The position numbers and the translations under genes were made by a program. A model generated the notes under the pieces. That model did not search any database. It saw only the letters and a program-made list of their open reading frames with translations, and was not told the DNA's origin. A stretch of 30,460 nt of DNA from a virus. This document shows, piece by piece, positions 1 through 7,360 of this stretch. Location: the IMG/VR virus record IMGVR_UViG_3300037493_004912, positions 1 to 30,460 of that record; one strand, written 5' to 3'. Numbering within the stretch: position 1 is the stretch's first letter; each line of letters begins with the position of its first letter.

Positions 1-127
1 AACCCGCGAGTTATCCCCGACGCTGATTGAGACGTTGTCGCCGAGCACATTCATAATCGTGCCCTCGATGTCTGCCGACGCTGCACCCGCCCCGATGGTG
101 GTTCCACCCGGCGCGGTTATCAGTAGC
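1..127. repeat. Terminal direct repeat, left copy (assembly overlap)
   Basis: These 127 bases are identical to 30334-30460. A protein reading frame crosses the join cleanly when the two copies are merged. An exact odd-length overlap of 127 is what a de Bruijn assembler leaves when it closes a circle with k=127. I therefore read it as an assembly overlap and not a biological terminal repeat. The true genome is circular or circularly permuted, 30,333 bp. Confidence 0.95.
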
Positions 128-717
128 AGCCCGTCGATTGATGACATCGCCCATCGAGCGCTGTTGTCGTCGACGGCGAAGACGTTGTCGACAGAGTACA
201 GGTACAGGTTCTGGGCAAACAGGCGAGCGTTGCGCGTCCCCAGCGACACGAACGAACCATGCCCGACGAGGTTGGTGCAGCTTCCCGCCGATGCGTCGAC
301 AAGGACATTTACCAGTCGGACATAGGGAACGATTTCCGTTGACGCGAAGGCTGCACTGAACTGTTCCACGATGACGACCGTTGTCAGCGTCGACCCGGCC
401 TGCACGAGGACTTCGACGTTCGTGACGTCAACCGGGCATCCGTCGTTCAACTCGGCGCCCTTTGCATAAAGCAAGTAGGGCACCGACCCCGACACCACGA
501 ACTTGAAGCGCTGCGCCCCGTCGATGCTAAATGCGCGCAACCCGCCGGGGATGGTGAACCCCGACGTGATGGGAATGTCGTTGCCCAGCTCGAGGACGCA
601 CGGGAGCCCGTCGGACAATCGCAACGTGATGTTCCGCCTGATGTCGTCGGCGCTGTAGACGATGGTCGCCCGTCGAACCGAGCGCGTCGCGTTGGCGTCA
701 AAGGCGCGCATGACCAT
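1..717 (-). CDS. Tail fibre-like protein, N-terminal part (gene crosses the circular junction)
   Basis: The frame opens at ATG 717 on the minus strand and is open to base 1. In circular coordinates it continues from 30333 down to the stop at 29797, giving 417 residues. This part carries residues 1 to about 239. The start ATG overlaps the TGA of the upstream 75-residue gene (TGATG), and an in-frame TGA lies 7 bases upstream, so 717 is the earliest possible start. The N-terminal half is beta-strand rich, with many V/T/S and few charged clusters (for example residues near DIPITSGFTIPGG). No enzyme motif is visible. The C-terminal half resembles phage tail-fibre repeats. Function is inferred from that motif and from the neighbouring virion genes. 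Confidence 0.8.
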   Translation of the reverse strand, partial: MVMRAFDANATRSVRRATIVYSADDIRRNITLRLSDGLPCVLELGNDIPITSGFTIPGGLRAFSIDGAQRFKFVVSGSVPYLLYAKGAELNDGCPVDVTNVEVLVQAGSTLTTVVIVEQFSAAFASTEIVPYVRLVNVLVDASAGSCTNLVGHGSFVSLGTRNARLFAQNLYLYSVDNVFAVDDNSARWAMSSIDGLLLITAPGGTTIGAGAASADIEGTIMNVLGDNVSISVGDNSRV

Positions 718-944
718 CAGCGGTCACCGAGCAGGCTCGCCCGCCCCGTTCGCGCCTGTTGCGAGAGTGGCGACGCGCGACCCTCCATCGCCCGCGTCTC
801 GTTCGGTGGGAGCCCGGGTCCTGCGGGGATTGCGTCAGACGCCCCCAGCTCGTCTAGGGCGCCCGCCCGTGCCTCGGGTGAGCCGAGGTCCTCGGGAGGT
901 TCCCCGGCGAGCTGTCGTCGGATTGTGGCGCGATTGATGAGCAC
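717..944 (-). CDS. Small hypothetical protein (75 aa)
   Basis: A 75-residue frame with a GTG start at 944, 12 bases after the stop of the preceding gene. Its TGA shares bases with the ATG of the fibre gene (TGATG), the same coupling seen elsewhere in this operon. The protein begins MLINRATIRRQLAGEP and has a predicted helical, charged N terminus and a Gly/Ala/Pro-rich middle with no membrane segment. No family is recognised. Support comes from the exact fit between two genes and the termination-reinitiation overlap. No strong Shine-Dalgarno is visible. It could be a virion accessory or simply a coupling ORF. Confidence 0.6.
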   Translation of the reverse strand: MLINRATIRRQLAGEPPEDLGSPEARAGALDELGASDAIPAGPGLPPNETRAMEGRASPLSQQARTGRASLLGDR

Positions 945-956
945 GGTTACATCTCG

Positions 957-1844
957 TCAGGTTGGAGTGCTGCGGACCGCCATCGCCGTCGCGGGGTTTT
1001 CTTTGCTCTTGTAGAGTTGGCTATTGTCCTGCCGACGGTACACGTAAAACGAGCTGCCGAGCATCTTGTGGGGACCGCTGACCAGTGGGTCGGGCTCGCC
1101 AAATAGACTGACCCCGCGGCCTCTTTCAGGGAGGGCCTTGATGTATTTTTCCGTCGCCTTGTCGGTCGCGCCGATGGGCATGTCGGTCGGTGTACCCGCC
1201 CGGTCTTCTGCTTCGCTATTGTCAACGATTGGGTCGTTTTCGAGGTCACCGTCGCCAATGGTCCCGCCGACGGGCTCGCCAGCGACTTTGCCGTCGTCGT
1301 TGTAGTCGGTGTCGGCCGCATCTTCGAGGTCGTCGAGGGCCGCTTGTCGTTGAATGTCGGTGAACTTCGCATCCTCGGCGGCCTGGTCGAACTGTTGCAT
1401 GGTTAGAACCTTGCTGCGGGCCTGCGTTCGCGCGAGGTCACCCTCGGATGCCGACGCTGCACCCGACAGCCCGAGACCGCCGAGGCCTGCGCGACTGCGC
1501 TGGTCCATCGCCGCCCGTGCATTCTGCGCGTCGATTTCCTGCGCGGCCGCTTGACGCGCGCGCGCCAGATCGTCCATGCCGTCGCTCTTTGGTGCCTCTT
1601 CCTTTGGCTTGTCGCCGCCGGTTTTTTTTGCTCCATAACCCTGCAGGCCGAGGCCCGGTCGGGGTTTCTTGGGGCTGCGGACTAAAACGTCCTGTTGTTG
1701 CTCCGTCGCACCAACTGACAGGTCGGGACTCGGCTTCGCGGGCGGCATCCTCGACGCCGCGAGCCCGTCGAGGTCGTCAAATGGACGCATCTGCGGGGGG
1801 AGCTTCGGTGGTTGTCGGCGAGTGTCAGGGCGAGGGATGGCCAT
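957..1844 (-). CDS. Putative internal virion protein, low complexity with a Ca-loop-like motif (295 aa)
   Basis: A 295-residue protein starting at ATG 1844, with GGAG about nine bases upstream. Residues 1-130 are Pro/Gly/Lys/Ala-rich and probably disordered. Residues 90-180 look helical (QAAAQEIDAQNARAAMDQR, then DIQRQAALDDLEDAAD). Residues 180-187 read DYNDDGKV, which matches the first eight positions of a dockerin/EF-hand calcium loop (D-x-N-x-D-G-x-V). The tail (residues 245-295) has a compact Tyr-rich stretch. Its N terminus, MAIPRP followed by FDDLDGLA, resembles that of the 26-residue ORF at 2258-2338. The function is unknown; a structural or packaged protein fits its place among virion genes. 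Confidence 0.75.
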   Translation of the reverse strand: MAIPRPDTRRQPPKLPPQMRPFDDLDGLAASRMPPAKPSPDLSVGATEQQQDVLVRSPKKPRPGLGLQGYGAKKTGGDKPKEEAPKSDGMDDLARARQAAAQEIDAQNARAAMDQRSRAGLGGLGLSGAASASEGDLARTQARSKVLTMQQFDQAAEDAKFTDIQRQAALDDLEDAADTDYNDDGKVAGEPVGGTIGDGDLENDPIVDNSEAEDRAGTPTDMPIGATDKATEKYIKALPERGRGVSLFGEPDPLVSGPHKMLGSSFYVYRRQDNSQLYKSKENPATAMAVRSTPT

Positions 1845-1886
1845 GTGATGCGCTCCGGCTGTTGATGGTGGGCGACGAGGTCGGAT

Positions 1887-2261
1887 TCAGTGGACGTGCA
1901 TCGAGTGGACGGCCCACGAGGAGGCAACGGCGCTGGCGACGATGTACAGGTCACACACCGAGGGAATGATGAACTCGTCGACCTGACCCGGGAGCACATG
2001 CCGCCCGCCTGCAGCGGTGAACGTCGCGTCAAACGTCGGGGCAGGGGCCCCGCGGCCGATTGCTTCCGTCGCGAGAATCACGCCCGCGGCGTTCGGATTG
2101 ACGACGCGAATGCGGATGAATCCGGTGATGCCACCGTTCAGGGTGACGTCGGGGAGGGTGACCTTGACCGGGGTCAACCCGAGGACGGCGCTACCGTCGA
2201 TGACGGCCTGTCCGTTGACGACGAGGCCAAACCCTGCGCGATTGACGAGAGACGTTGTCAT
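1887..2261 (-). CDS. Decoration-like virion protein, paralogue 2 (124 aa)
   Basis: A 124-residue, beta-rich, cysteine-poor protein. It starts at ATG 2261, which overlaps the stop of the 26-residue ORF (ATGA). It is clearly homologous along its whole length to the protein at 3830-4201, with about half of residues identical. Shared segments include DGSAVL, TPVKVTLPDV, APTFDATF and LPGQV. A longer open frame reaches 2651, but the extra N terminus only shadows the neighbouring genes, and the paralogue begins at the equivalent methionine. The short all-beta protein immediately downstream of head genes suggests a capsid decoration or tail accessory protein. That role is inferred from size and context, not from a recognised family. 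Confidence 0.8.
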   Translation of the reverse strand: MTTSLVNRAGFGLVVNGQAVIDGSAVLGLTPVKVTLPDVTLNGGITGFIRIRVVNPNAAGVILATEAIGRGAPAPTFDATFTAAGGRHVLPGQVDEFIIPSVCDLYIVASAVASSWAVHSMHVH

Positions 2262-2338
2262 GCTTGCTCCTGCGCCGGCGCGCGGGCGTCGGCCAGTTCG
2301 TCGAGGTCGTCCATGGGGAGCATGCGAGGGATGGGCAT
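2258..2338 (-). CDS. 26-residue ORF, coupled on both sides
   Basis: A very short frame encoding MPIPRMLPMDDLDELADAR plus seven further residues. Its ATG at 2338 sits in the TGATG stop/start overlap with the Cys-rich gene, and its TGA lies in the ATGA overlap with paralogue 2. Without it there would be an 80-base gap in an otherwise overlapping operon. The peptide echoes the N terminus of the 295-residue protein two genes downstream (MxIPR, then DDLD-L). It may be a real micro-protein, a coupling leader, or the remnant of a duplicated N terminus. The first two are preferred because both junctions are intact. Confidence 0.5.
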   Translation of the reverse strand: MPIPRMLPMDDLDELADARAPAQEQA

Positions 2339-2703
2339 CAGGGCTCCTGTTGGTCGAGAGTACATGGGACCGCGCCAGCAGGCACGCCGAGAAGTACACC
2401 CGCCGCGTCCATGCGGGCTTGCTGCGCAACGGTGGCGTGAGTCTTCGCGCATCGGCCAACCTCGACGCCGTCGGCGCAATAGGGCACGCCCTGCACGTCG
2501 TCGTTGTCGTCGATGCACTGGACGTCACCATCGGGACACCACGCCAGCGCCCACGCTGCCCACTCGACAGGGTCGGAGATGCACACTTCAAGGTGTGCCG
2601 TGCGCGGTTCGTCGACGTGTGGCGGGAGGCCGGTGTCGATGGAGAGGCCACCGGCGACGATTGCGGCGACGATTGCGAGAGCAGCGAGACGTCTTTGTCT
2701 CAT
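2338..2703 (-). CDS. Exported Cys-rich small protein (121 aa)
   Basis: A 121-residue protein with a classic signal peptide: MRQRR, then a hydrophobic run LAALAIVAAIVAGG. The mature part holds six cysteines, many acidic residues (IDDNDD) and no further membrane segment, so periplasmic or extracellular disulfide bonding is likely. There is no lipobox cysteine after the hydrophobic stretch, which argues against an outer-membrane spanin lipoprotein. The start at 2703 is fixed by its ATGA overlap with the upstream gene; the longer frame from 2736 would only add residues inside that gene. Function unknown. Its position in a virion operon suggests a moron or a host-envelope interacting protein. Confidence 0.7.
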   Translation of the reverse strand: MRQRRLAALAIVAAIVAGGLSIDTGLPPHVDEPRTAHLEVCISDPVEWAAWALAWCPDGDVQCIDDNDDVQGVPYCADGVEVGRCAKTHATVAQQARMDAAGVLLGVPAGAVPCTLDQQEP

Positions 2704-3818
2704 GGTGTCACCGGGAGTGTGCCGCCGAGTGCCCACTCGTCGACGGCGAGGTTGATGCCGCGTTGGGTGGCCGACAGCGAAGACGGGTAGATCAGGACCT
2801 TGGTGATGTCGCCGGTCAGAGGTTCCGCCGTTGTCGATGACCGGGCACAGAGAATGAGCGGCTGGATTGGTGTCACCGGGAACGTCGGTGCATTGACGGG
2901 CGTCCCGACGCTGGCGTTGTCGATGTAGAGCGTCAGGTCTGGTGTGTCAGCCGACGCTGCCGTCGACAGGATCGAGACAAACGTGCCGGTCGGTGCGGTG
3001 TTGTTTCCGCTGGTCACCGACGTAGCCGTCGCACCATCGGCGAAAAAATACCGCGCCGAGAATGTGTTACCGCGCTGGTGGCGTAGACCGGCACTGTTGG
3101 CGCTTGTCGACGTAGAGACGACGCTAGCCAATGACGTCGACGTCGTGAACGAAACACTGTCAATGGTCGACCCCGTGCCATCGCTGACGAATGCCCAATC
3201 CAAAGCGAGTGCCGCCGCAAGGTGGTCCCCACCATCACACCGTACCACCGGCTGACCGCCTACGATGGACGTCCGATACGTCGGCTGTGCTGACCCCGTC
3301 GCCTGCGTCACGTTCAGCGCCGACGTCCCAAGATTTACCCACGTCGCCACGGCGCCGAGGTTCGTCATCGTGCTGTTGTAGGAACCATCCACCGATTGCG
3401 CTAAGAAGCAGCTATGCGCCGGCGCGACGTAGAACCCAAGGTCTACCGTCGCCGACGCGCCACCCGCCTGTGTCACCGTGATTGTCTCCACGCCCTCGCC
3501 CGCCGCACTCGGTGACACGGCTACCGGACACGACCACGACGTGGTGCCCGTACACGAGCCGAACGAAACCGAGATAGAATCGCCCAAGGGCGTCGCTGAC
3601 CACGTCACCGCTCCTGTGCCTGTCGCCGTTCCTGTCACGGTCCTGGTGCCGGTACAGGTGACGGTGCGGGCGAATGGCTGGGCGTCGATGGCCACGCGGG
3701 AGCCCTTCACTGTCGGGGTTCCCCAGCCCGTCCACGATGGCCAACCACGACCCCCGCCACCCCAGGCGAGGACCGGGCCAGCGAGCAGCAGGGCAACGAG
3801 GGCGAATCTAAGGCGCAT
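2700..3818 (-). CDS. Secreted protein with C-terminal LamG/ConA-like domain (372 aa)
   Basis: Starts at ATG 3818 behind a strong GAGAGGAAG ribosome site six bases upstream. Residues 1-18 form a signal peptide (MRLRFALVALLLAGPVLA). A Thr/Gly/Ser-rich, Ig-like beta region covers about residues 35-130. From about residue 150 to the end the pattern is that of a laminin-G/concanavalin-like jelly roll. An early segment ends QPTY, followed by GGQPVVRCDGGD. A strand reads DLTLYIDN. The closing segment ITKVLIYPSSLSATQRGINL matches the usual end of this fold. These domains bind carbohydrate or decorate phage particles. The signal peptide is unusual for a virion protein. It could be a secreted adhesin-like or host-surface-modifying protein. 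Confidence 0.75.
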   Translation of the reverse strand: MRLRFALVALLLAGPVLAWGGGGRGWPSWTGWGTPTVKGSRVAIDAQPFARTVTCTGTRTVTGTATGTGAVTWSATPLGDSISVSFGSCTGTTSWSCPVAVSPSAAGEGVETITVTQAGGASATVDLGFYVAPAHSCFLAQSVDGSYNSTMTNLGAVATWVNLGTSALNVTQATGSAQPTYRTSIVGGQPVVRCDGGDHLAAALALDWAFVSDGTGSTIDSVSFTTSTSLASVVSTSTSANSAGLRHQRGNTFSARYFFADGATATSVTSGNNTAPTGTFVSILSTAASADTPDLTLYIDNASVGTPVNAPTFPVTPIQPLILCARSSTTAEPLTGDITKVLIYPSSLSATQRGINLAVDEWALGGTLPVTP

Positions 3819-3829
3819 GTGACTTCCTC

Positions 3830-4201
3830 TCAGCGGAACAGGAACGACGTGGCGGACCAGCTCGACGCGGCAGCGTTGGCGACGAGGTAGAGGTCGACGC
3901 CGTTGGGCAGCGTCAGGTACTCCACCTGTCCAGGCAGGATGTGGGAGCCCTTGCCGGCGGCGAAGGTGGCGTCGAACGTGGGAGCAGAATCCCCGCGGCC
4001 CACGGTCTTCCACGCCAGGATGTTCGCCCCGTTTGGGTTGACGATTTTGACCTTCAAAAACCCGTTGAGCCCGCCGTTCAGCGAGACATCGGGGAGGGTG
4101 ACCTTGACGGGCGTCGTCGAGAGAACGGCGCTCCCATCAACGGTCCCGCCGCCTTCAAGAGGGACGCCAAAACTAGCACGGTCGACAAGGGAGGTTGCCA
4201 T
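3830..4201 (-). CDS. Decoration-like virion protein, paralogue 1 (123 aa)
   Basis: A 123-residue beta-rich protein lying directly downstream of the portal gene, with GAGG eight bases upstream of ATG 4201. Full-length similarity to the protein at 1887-2261 shows a duplication. The conserved core runs from DGSAVL through TPVKVTLPDV and APTFDATF to LPGQV, followed by a DLY-VA strand. Small beta proteins next to portal genes are commonly head decoration or head-tail accessory proteins; this is an inference. The two copies are now separated by two exported-protein genes and a micro-ORF. Confidence 0.8.
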   Translation of the reverse strand: MATSLVDRASFGVPLEGGGTVDGSAVLSTTPVKVTLPDVSLNGGLNGFLKVKIVNPNGANILAWKTVGRGDSAPTFDATFAAGKGSHILPGQVEYLTLPNGVDLYLVANAAASSWSATSFLFR

Positions 4202-4210
4202 CTTTGAGCC

Positions 4211-5986
4211 TCAAGCCCGGGGTTCGGGCGGTGTGGGTGGTTGGTCGGTCGGCGTTGGGGCTGCTTCCCCGGTGTCGGCGTCGGCCTGCTCGATTTGGTC
4301 GGTGATGATGTTTTCGAGCAGCACCAGGTCGACGAAATCCGCCTTCTTGCCCTGCGCGATGGCCCGCGACTTCGCCCGCGCAATGCTCTCACGCAGCGCG
4401 GGAATGCTGTAGTCGTTGACGTTGATGTCGACGTCACCCGCTGCGAGGTACGTCTTGACCGCGAGGTCTGCAGCTTGTTTCGCCACGGCGTTCGGTGCCG
4501 TCTTCTGCGCCGCGGCCACATCCTCGGCGCCGCCGACGCCCGCCTGGGCATTCTCGACGGCCTTCCCGACGCGCACATCGGTGCGACGTTCGAGTTCGCT
4601 CGCCGATTCGAGACGGATGTTTTTACCCTGCACGTCCGCGCCGGTGAACGTGAAAATATCGGCCGCGTCCATGCGCGTAATCTCGGCGACACGAGGGACC
4701 GGGTAGTACAGTTGGATGATGGCAAGGCAGACGCGCCATGCATCGAGCACCATGTCCTCAAGGGACTTGAGTGCGTCGCTGTTTTTCTGCGCGTCGAGTT
4801 CGTAGTACGCCTCGATGGCGCGGCCCGACAACGTCGGGGCAGCACCGCCCGAGGTCACCTCGTTGAGCCCGACGACGTCGAACATGAAGGCCTTCGCGTC
4901 GTCGCGCAGCTTGTACAGGTCGAGGCCCACCGCGCCCAGCTCGACGGCGAATATCTTCGACCGCGCGTCATCCATCTTCGGGTCGTAGTCGATGGTGTTG
5001 GTGCGCGTGATGTCGATGGAGTCCGCGAGCGTCTTCGGCATCGCAATCTGCGGGTTCGTCACCAGTCGCATGACCTTGATGGTGCGTGCGTGTGTCTCGT
5101 TCAGCAGTCGTTGAAGGTTGATGACGTCGGCCAGCGGGGTGATTCCGTAGGCGCTGTCTCGACGAAAACGAATCTTCATCAGCGAGAGGGGAAGGAGCGA
5201 TTCCTTGCGGTCGTCCTCGGTGTTGACGATGAGCGGGTAGGCCTTTCGCACGACGACGACGGTTCCGATGATGACCGCGAACACGCCGTCGGGGAACTTC
5301 CGCGACGGGCGAACCCAGTATTCGTAGCCGACAATCCCGCAGACCGTTTCGCCGGCCGCGTTGACGTAGTCCTGCTCTTCAGGAGGGAGGCCAGCGACGC
5401 CACCGGCTTCCCACATCGCCGCGACTTCGTCCTCGCCGTAGTGATTCTCGAAAATCACCCACTTCGCGTCATGCCAGTCCTCGACAGGGTCAATCCAATA
5501 ATCGTGGATGGTCAGACGGGCCCATCGAACCTCGCCGCGAACCTCGTCGGGCCAAACCTTCACGCCGGCGGTTCCATCCTGAAACGCATACTGCACGGCC
5601 TGGTGAATCTTGCTCGCGGTCTTCTGCTCCTGGGCGACGTAGTCGATGACGCGGTTGGTGATTTCCGTATTGTAGATGTCCTCGGGGTCGTCGGGCGTCG
5701 ACGCCGTCGCAAGAGCGCTGCGGCGGTCTTTGTTGAGCAGCGACGAAAACGTCGTCATCAGCCCCTGACAGATGTTGATGTGCGAACGAGGCACGTTCTC
5801 GTCGTCGAACCACGCGTCTTTGACCACCTGTCGACGCTGCCCGCTGTAGACGCCCCACTGTCTCCCGCCGACGAACATCTCACACAGCTCGCCGAGCTGC
5901 CGATATGGCAGCGCGATGCGCTCCCCTTGGCGCTTGTGCCTGTTGAAATCATCGAGGATTGACGACGTCAGCGGGAGGTCGGCCAT
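4211..5986 (-). CDS. Portal protein (591 aa)
   Basis: At 591 residues this has the size and pattern of P22-like podovirus portals. The start at 5986 follows the preceding stop by one base (TGAAATG). The N-terminal region includes CEMFVGGRQWGVYSGQ and then SHINICQGLMTTFSSLLN, a region typical of portal entry domains. Next come GTAGVKVWPDEV and HDYWIDPVEDWHDAKWVIF, which match the portal wing segments that describe an assigned location and a cross-check strand. The C-terminal 150 residues are helical with acidic stretches and end in a Pro/Thr-rich tail. The portal forms the dodecameric DNA channel at one capsid vertex and docks the terminase. Unusually, it is transcribed away from the capsid gene. 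Confidence 0.88.
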   Translation of the reverse strand: MADLPLTSSILDDFNRHKRQGERIALPYRQLGELCEMFVGGRQWGVYSGQRRQVVKDAWFDDENVPRSHINICQGLMTTFSSLLNKDRRSALATASTPDDPEDIYNTEITNRVIDYVAQEQKTASKIHQAVQYAFQDGTAGVKVWPDEVRGEVRWARLTIHDYWIDPVEDWHDAKWVIFENHYGEDEVAAMWEAGGVAGLPPEEQDYVNAAGETVCGIVGYEYWVRPSRKFPDGVFAVIIGTVVVVRKAYPLIVNTEDDRKESLLPLSLMKIRFRRDSAYGITPLADVINLQRLLNETHARTIKVMRLVTNPQIAMPKTLADSIDITRTNTIDYDPKMDDARSKIFAVELGAVGLDLYKLRDDAKAFMFDVVGLNEVTSGGAAPTLSGRAIEAYYELDAQKNSDALKSLEDMVLDAWRVCLAIIQLYYPVPRVAEITRMDAADIFTFTGADVQGKNIRLESASELERRTDVRVGKAVENAQAGVGGAEDVAAAQKTAPNAVAKQAADLAVKTYLAAGDVDINVNDYSIPALRESIARAKSRAIAQGKKADFVDLVLLENIITDQIEQADADTGEAAPTPTDQPPTPPEPRA

Positions 5987-5987
5987 T

Positions 5988-6356
5988 TCAGTCCTCGCTC
6001 ATCAGCGCGTTCAGCGCATCCTGCCGCAGCTTGTACCGCGCCAGCTTTTCTTGCCGCCTCATCTCGCCTTCGGCGATGGTGTCGTCGGCCGCGCCCAGCT
6101 CATCCTCGGACAACGCATCGCCAGCCATGCCACCGAGAGCGCCGCCAAGCTGCGAGCCCGCAGCCATTGCCGCAGGACCGAGGATAGCGCCAGCACCAGG
6201 CACGAGGAACCCGAGAGCCCCGAGGCCTGCACCGAGCACGTTCCCGATGCCGCCACCGATGGCGCGATTGCCGGCGCCGCCTTCGGCCTGCACCTCCGCT
6301 GCACGTTTCTCCGCTGCCGTCAATGCCAAATCTTGGGGGGTCAATCTTCGCGGCAT
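5988..6356 (-). CDS. Small Gly/Ala-rich protein, first gene of the minus arm (122 aa)
   Basis: A 122-residue protein with the best ribosome site of the arm: AGGAGG five bases before ATG 6356. Residues 28-80 form a long Gly/Ala hydrophobic region (IGNVLGAGLGALGFLVPGAG and onward), similar to glycine-zipper segments. Helical charged ends follow, including EGEMRRQEKLARYKLRQDAL. Such proteins are often membrane-inserting or internal virion components, for example ejected proteins that help DNA cross the envelope. The family is not recognised. As the first gene after the divergent promoter it should be well expressed. Confidence 0.75.
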   Translation of the reverse strand: MPRRLTPQDLALTAAEKRAAEVQAEGGAGNRAIGGGIGNVLGAGLGALGFLVPGAGAILGPAAMAAGSQLGGALGGMAGDALSEDELGAADDTIAEGEMRRQEKLARYKLRQDALNALMSED

Positions 6357-6413
6357 GTGGCCTCCTGATGCGGCATCGTTGCACAGATTCGGTTACAGTG
6401 CTACCTATGTAAC
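6357..6413. promoter_or_regulatory. Divergent promoter region between the two transcription arms
   Basis: This 57-bp gap is the only place where both arms start, so it must carry outward promoters unless they lie inside the first genes. A TTGCAC hexamer at 6379-6384 could be a plus-strand -35, but no good -10 follows at 17 bases (TACCTA at 6402). I cannot place the minus-strand promoter. The minus side carries AGGAGG for the 6356 start. The plus side carries no ribosome site before ATG 6414. The segment is noticeably richer in A/T than its surroundings. Confidence 0.6.
6392..6413. promoter_or_regulatory. Operator-like inverted repeat GTTACA-N10-TGTAAC
   Basis: Perfect 6-bp arms at 6392-6397 and 6408-6413 flank a 10-base spacer. 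The right arm ends at the base before the ATG of the scaffold gene. The spacing suits a dimeric helix-turn-helix repressor contacting two successive major grooves. No second copy of this exact sequence was noticed. It would control both arms, or the plus arm alone. Confidence 0.5.
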
Positions 6414-7328
6414 ATGACCACCACCTCCGCCGCATCTGCGGTCGATTCGGGCGCCTCGTCGGCCTCGCCCACCGACACCCAGGAGACCGTCGTCCCCCAG
6501 GCCCCGGCTTCCACCCAGTCGCGCATGATGGCGTCCATCGCCGCCAAGCGTGCAGCTGCAGCCGCTGCAGCCCCCCAGGCCCCGGGCTCACCCGCCGGCC
6601 AGCCTGCTTCCTCGGGTGATTCACCGGATTCGTCACCGGGTAACGATGCAGCCGACAGCCCCGAGGCCGTCGACGCATCAGACGAACGCAAGCAGGCCTC
6701 CGACGTTGTCCCCATGGCAGCGTTCAAGGCCCGCATCGGCAAACTGTCCGACAACGTGAAATCAGCACGAGAGGAATCAGCTCGTCTCGCTCACGAGAAC
6801 CAGCGGTACAGCACAGCTGCGCAGCTCCTGCAGGAGGAAAACGAACGCCTCCGACAGCAACTGCGCGAGGGTGTGCAGTACGATGCTCGCGACGAGGAGC
6901 TTGCTGATGTCAGGTTGTCACAGCGAGCCAAAGAGCGCGCCGACGCGCTGGCCATCGAACACGAGGCGAAGTTGCGCGAGATGCAGCAGAACTTTGTGTA
7001 CGAGGCCGAGCGCGAGCAGATAAAAGCGCGGCTCTCGACGCAAATCGAGAGCGCACTATCCACGCACCGCCTCGCCAACCGCGCCGATGTCATTGCCGCC
7101 ATGAAAGCGCGGCATGACCTGAGCGCAAGCGAGGCCGCGCGCATGATTCATGAGCGGGAGGTCAAGCGGCTCGAAGGCCTCGGCTATGCCCCTCGTCAAT
7201 CAGCCCCCGCCGCTGCCAACGTCCCCGTCGGGGCACGAGCACCAGGGGGAGCACCCGGCGCAACAGGCCGGTTTTCCAACAATGCCAAGGGAATGCTCGA
7301 TTTCCTTGACGCTCGCCGTCAGTCTTGA
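6414..7328 (+). CDS. Capsid scaffolding protein (304 aa)
   Basis: It lies immediately upstream of the major capsid gene and has the usual scaffold build. Residues 1-95 are a disordered Ala/Ser/Pro/acidic region. Residues about 100-205 are a long charged coiled coil (for example LLQEENERLRQQLREG). A Gly/Ala/Pro linker follows, then a short C-terminal helix (NNAKGMLDFLDARRQS) of the kind that contacts capsid protein. Scaffolds guide procapsid assembly and leave before DNA packaging. The ATG at 6414 has no ribosome site and directly abuts an inverted repeat, so translation may be leaderless. A later ATG at 6526 also lacks a ribosome site. Confidence 0.8.
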   Translation: MTTTSAASAVDSGASSASPTDTQETVVPQAPASTQSRMMASIAAKRAAAAAAAPQAPGSPAGQPASSGDSPDSSPGNDAADSPEAVDASDERKQASDVVPMAAFKARIGKLSDNVKSAREESARLAHENQRYSTAAQLLQEENERLRQQLREGVQYDARDEELADVRLSQRAKERADALAIEHEAKLREMQQNFVYEAEREQIKARLSTQIESALSTHRLANRADVIAAMKARHDLSASEAARMIHEREVKRLEGLGYAPRQSAPAAANVPVGARAPGGAPGATGRFSNNAKGMLDFLDARRQS

Positions 7329-7360
7329 CGACGAGAACACCAACTCACTGAGGTTTCAAA

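Noticed and set aside
4241-5962. 573-codon plus-strand frame opposite the portal gene
   Set aside because: It mirrors the portal, has no recognisable protein and is a GC-rich antisense artefact. The same applies to 11181-13157 (minus), 18574-20079 (minus), 22865-24553 (plus), 27541-28686 (plus), 7367-8521 (minus) and 16653-17960 (minus).
5986-6005. CTGATGA followed by GAAA on the minus strand, a possible second hammerhead
   Set aside because: The nine bases between the two motifs cannot form stem II, and no matching GUC site with stems I and III was found. The bases are the coding end of the small Gly-rich gene.
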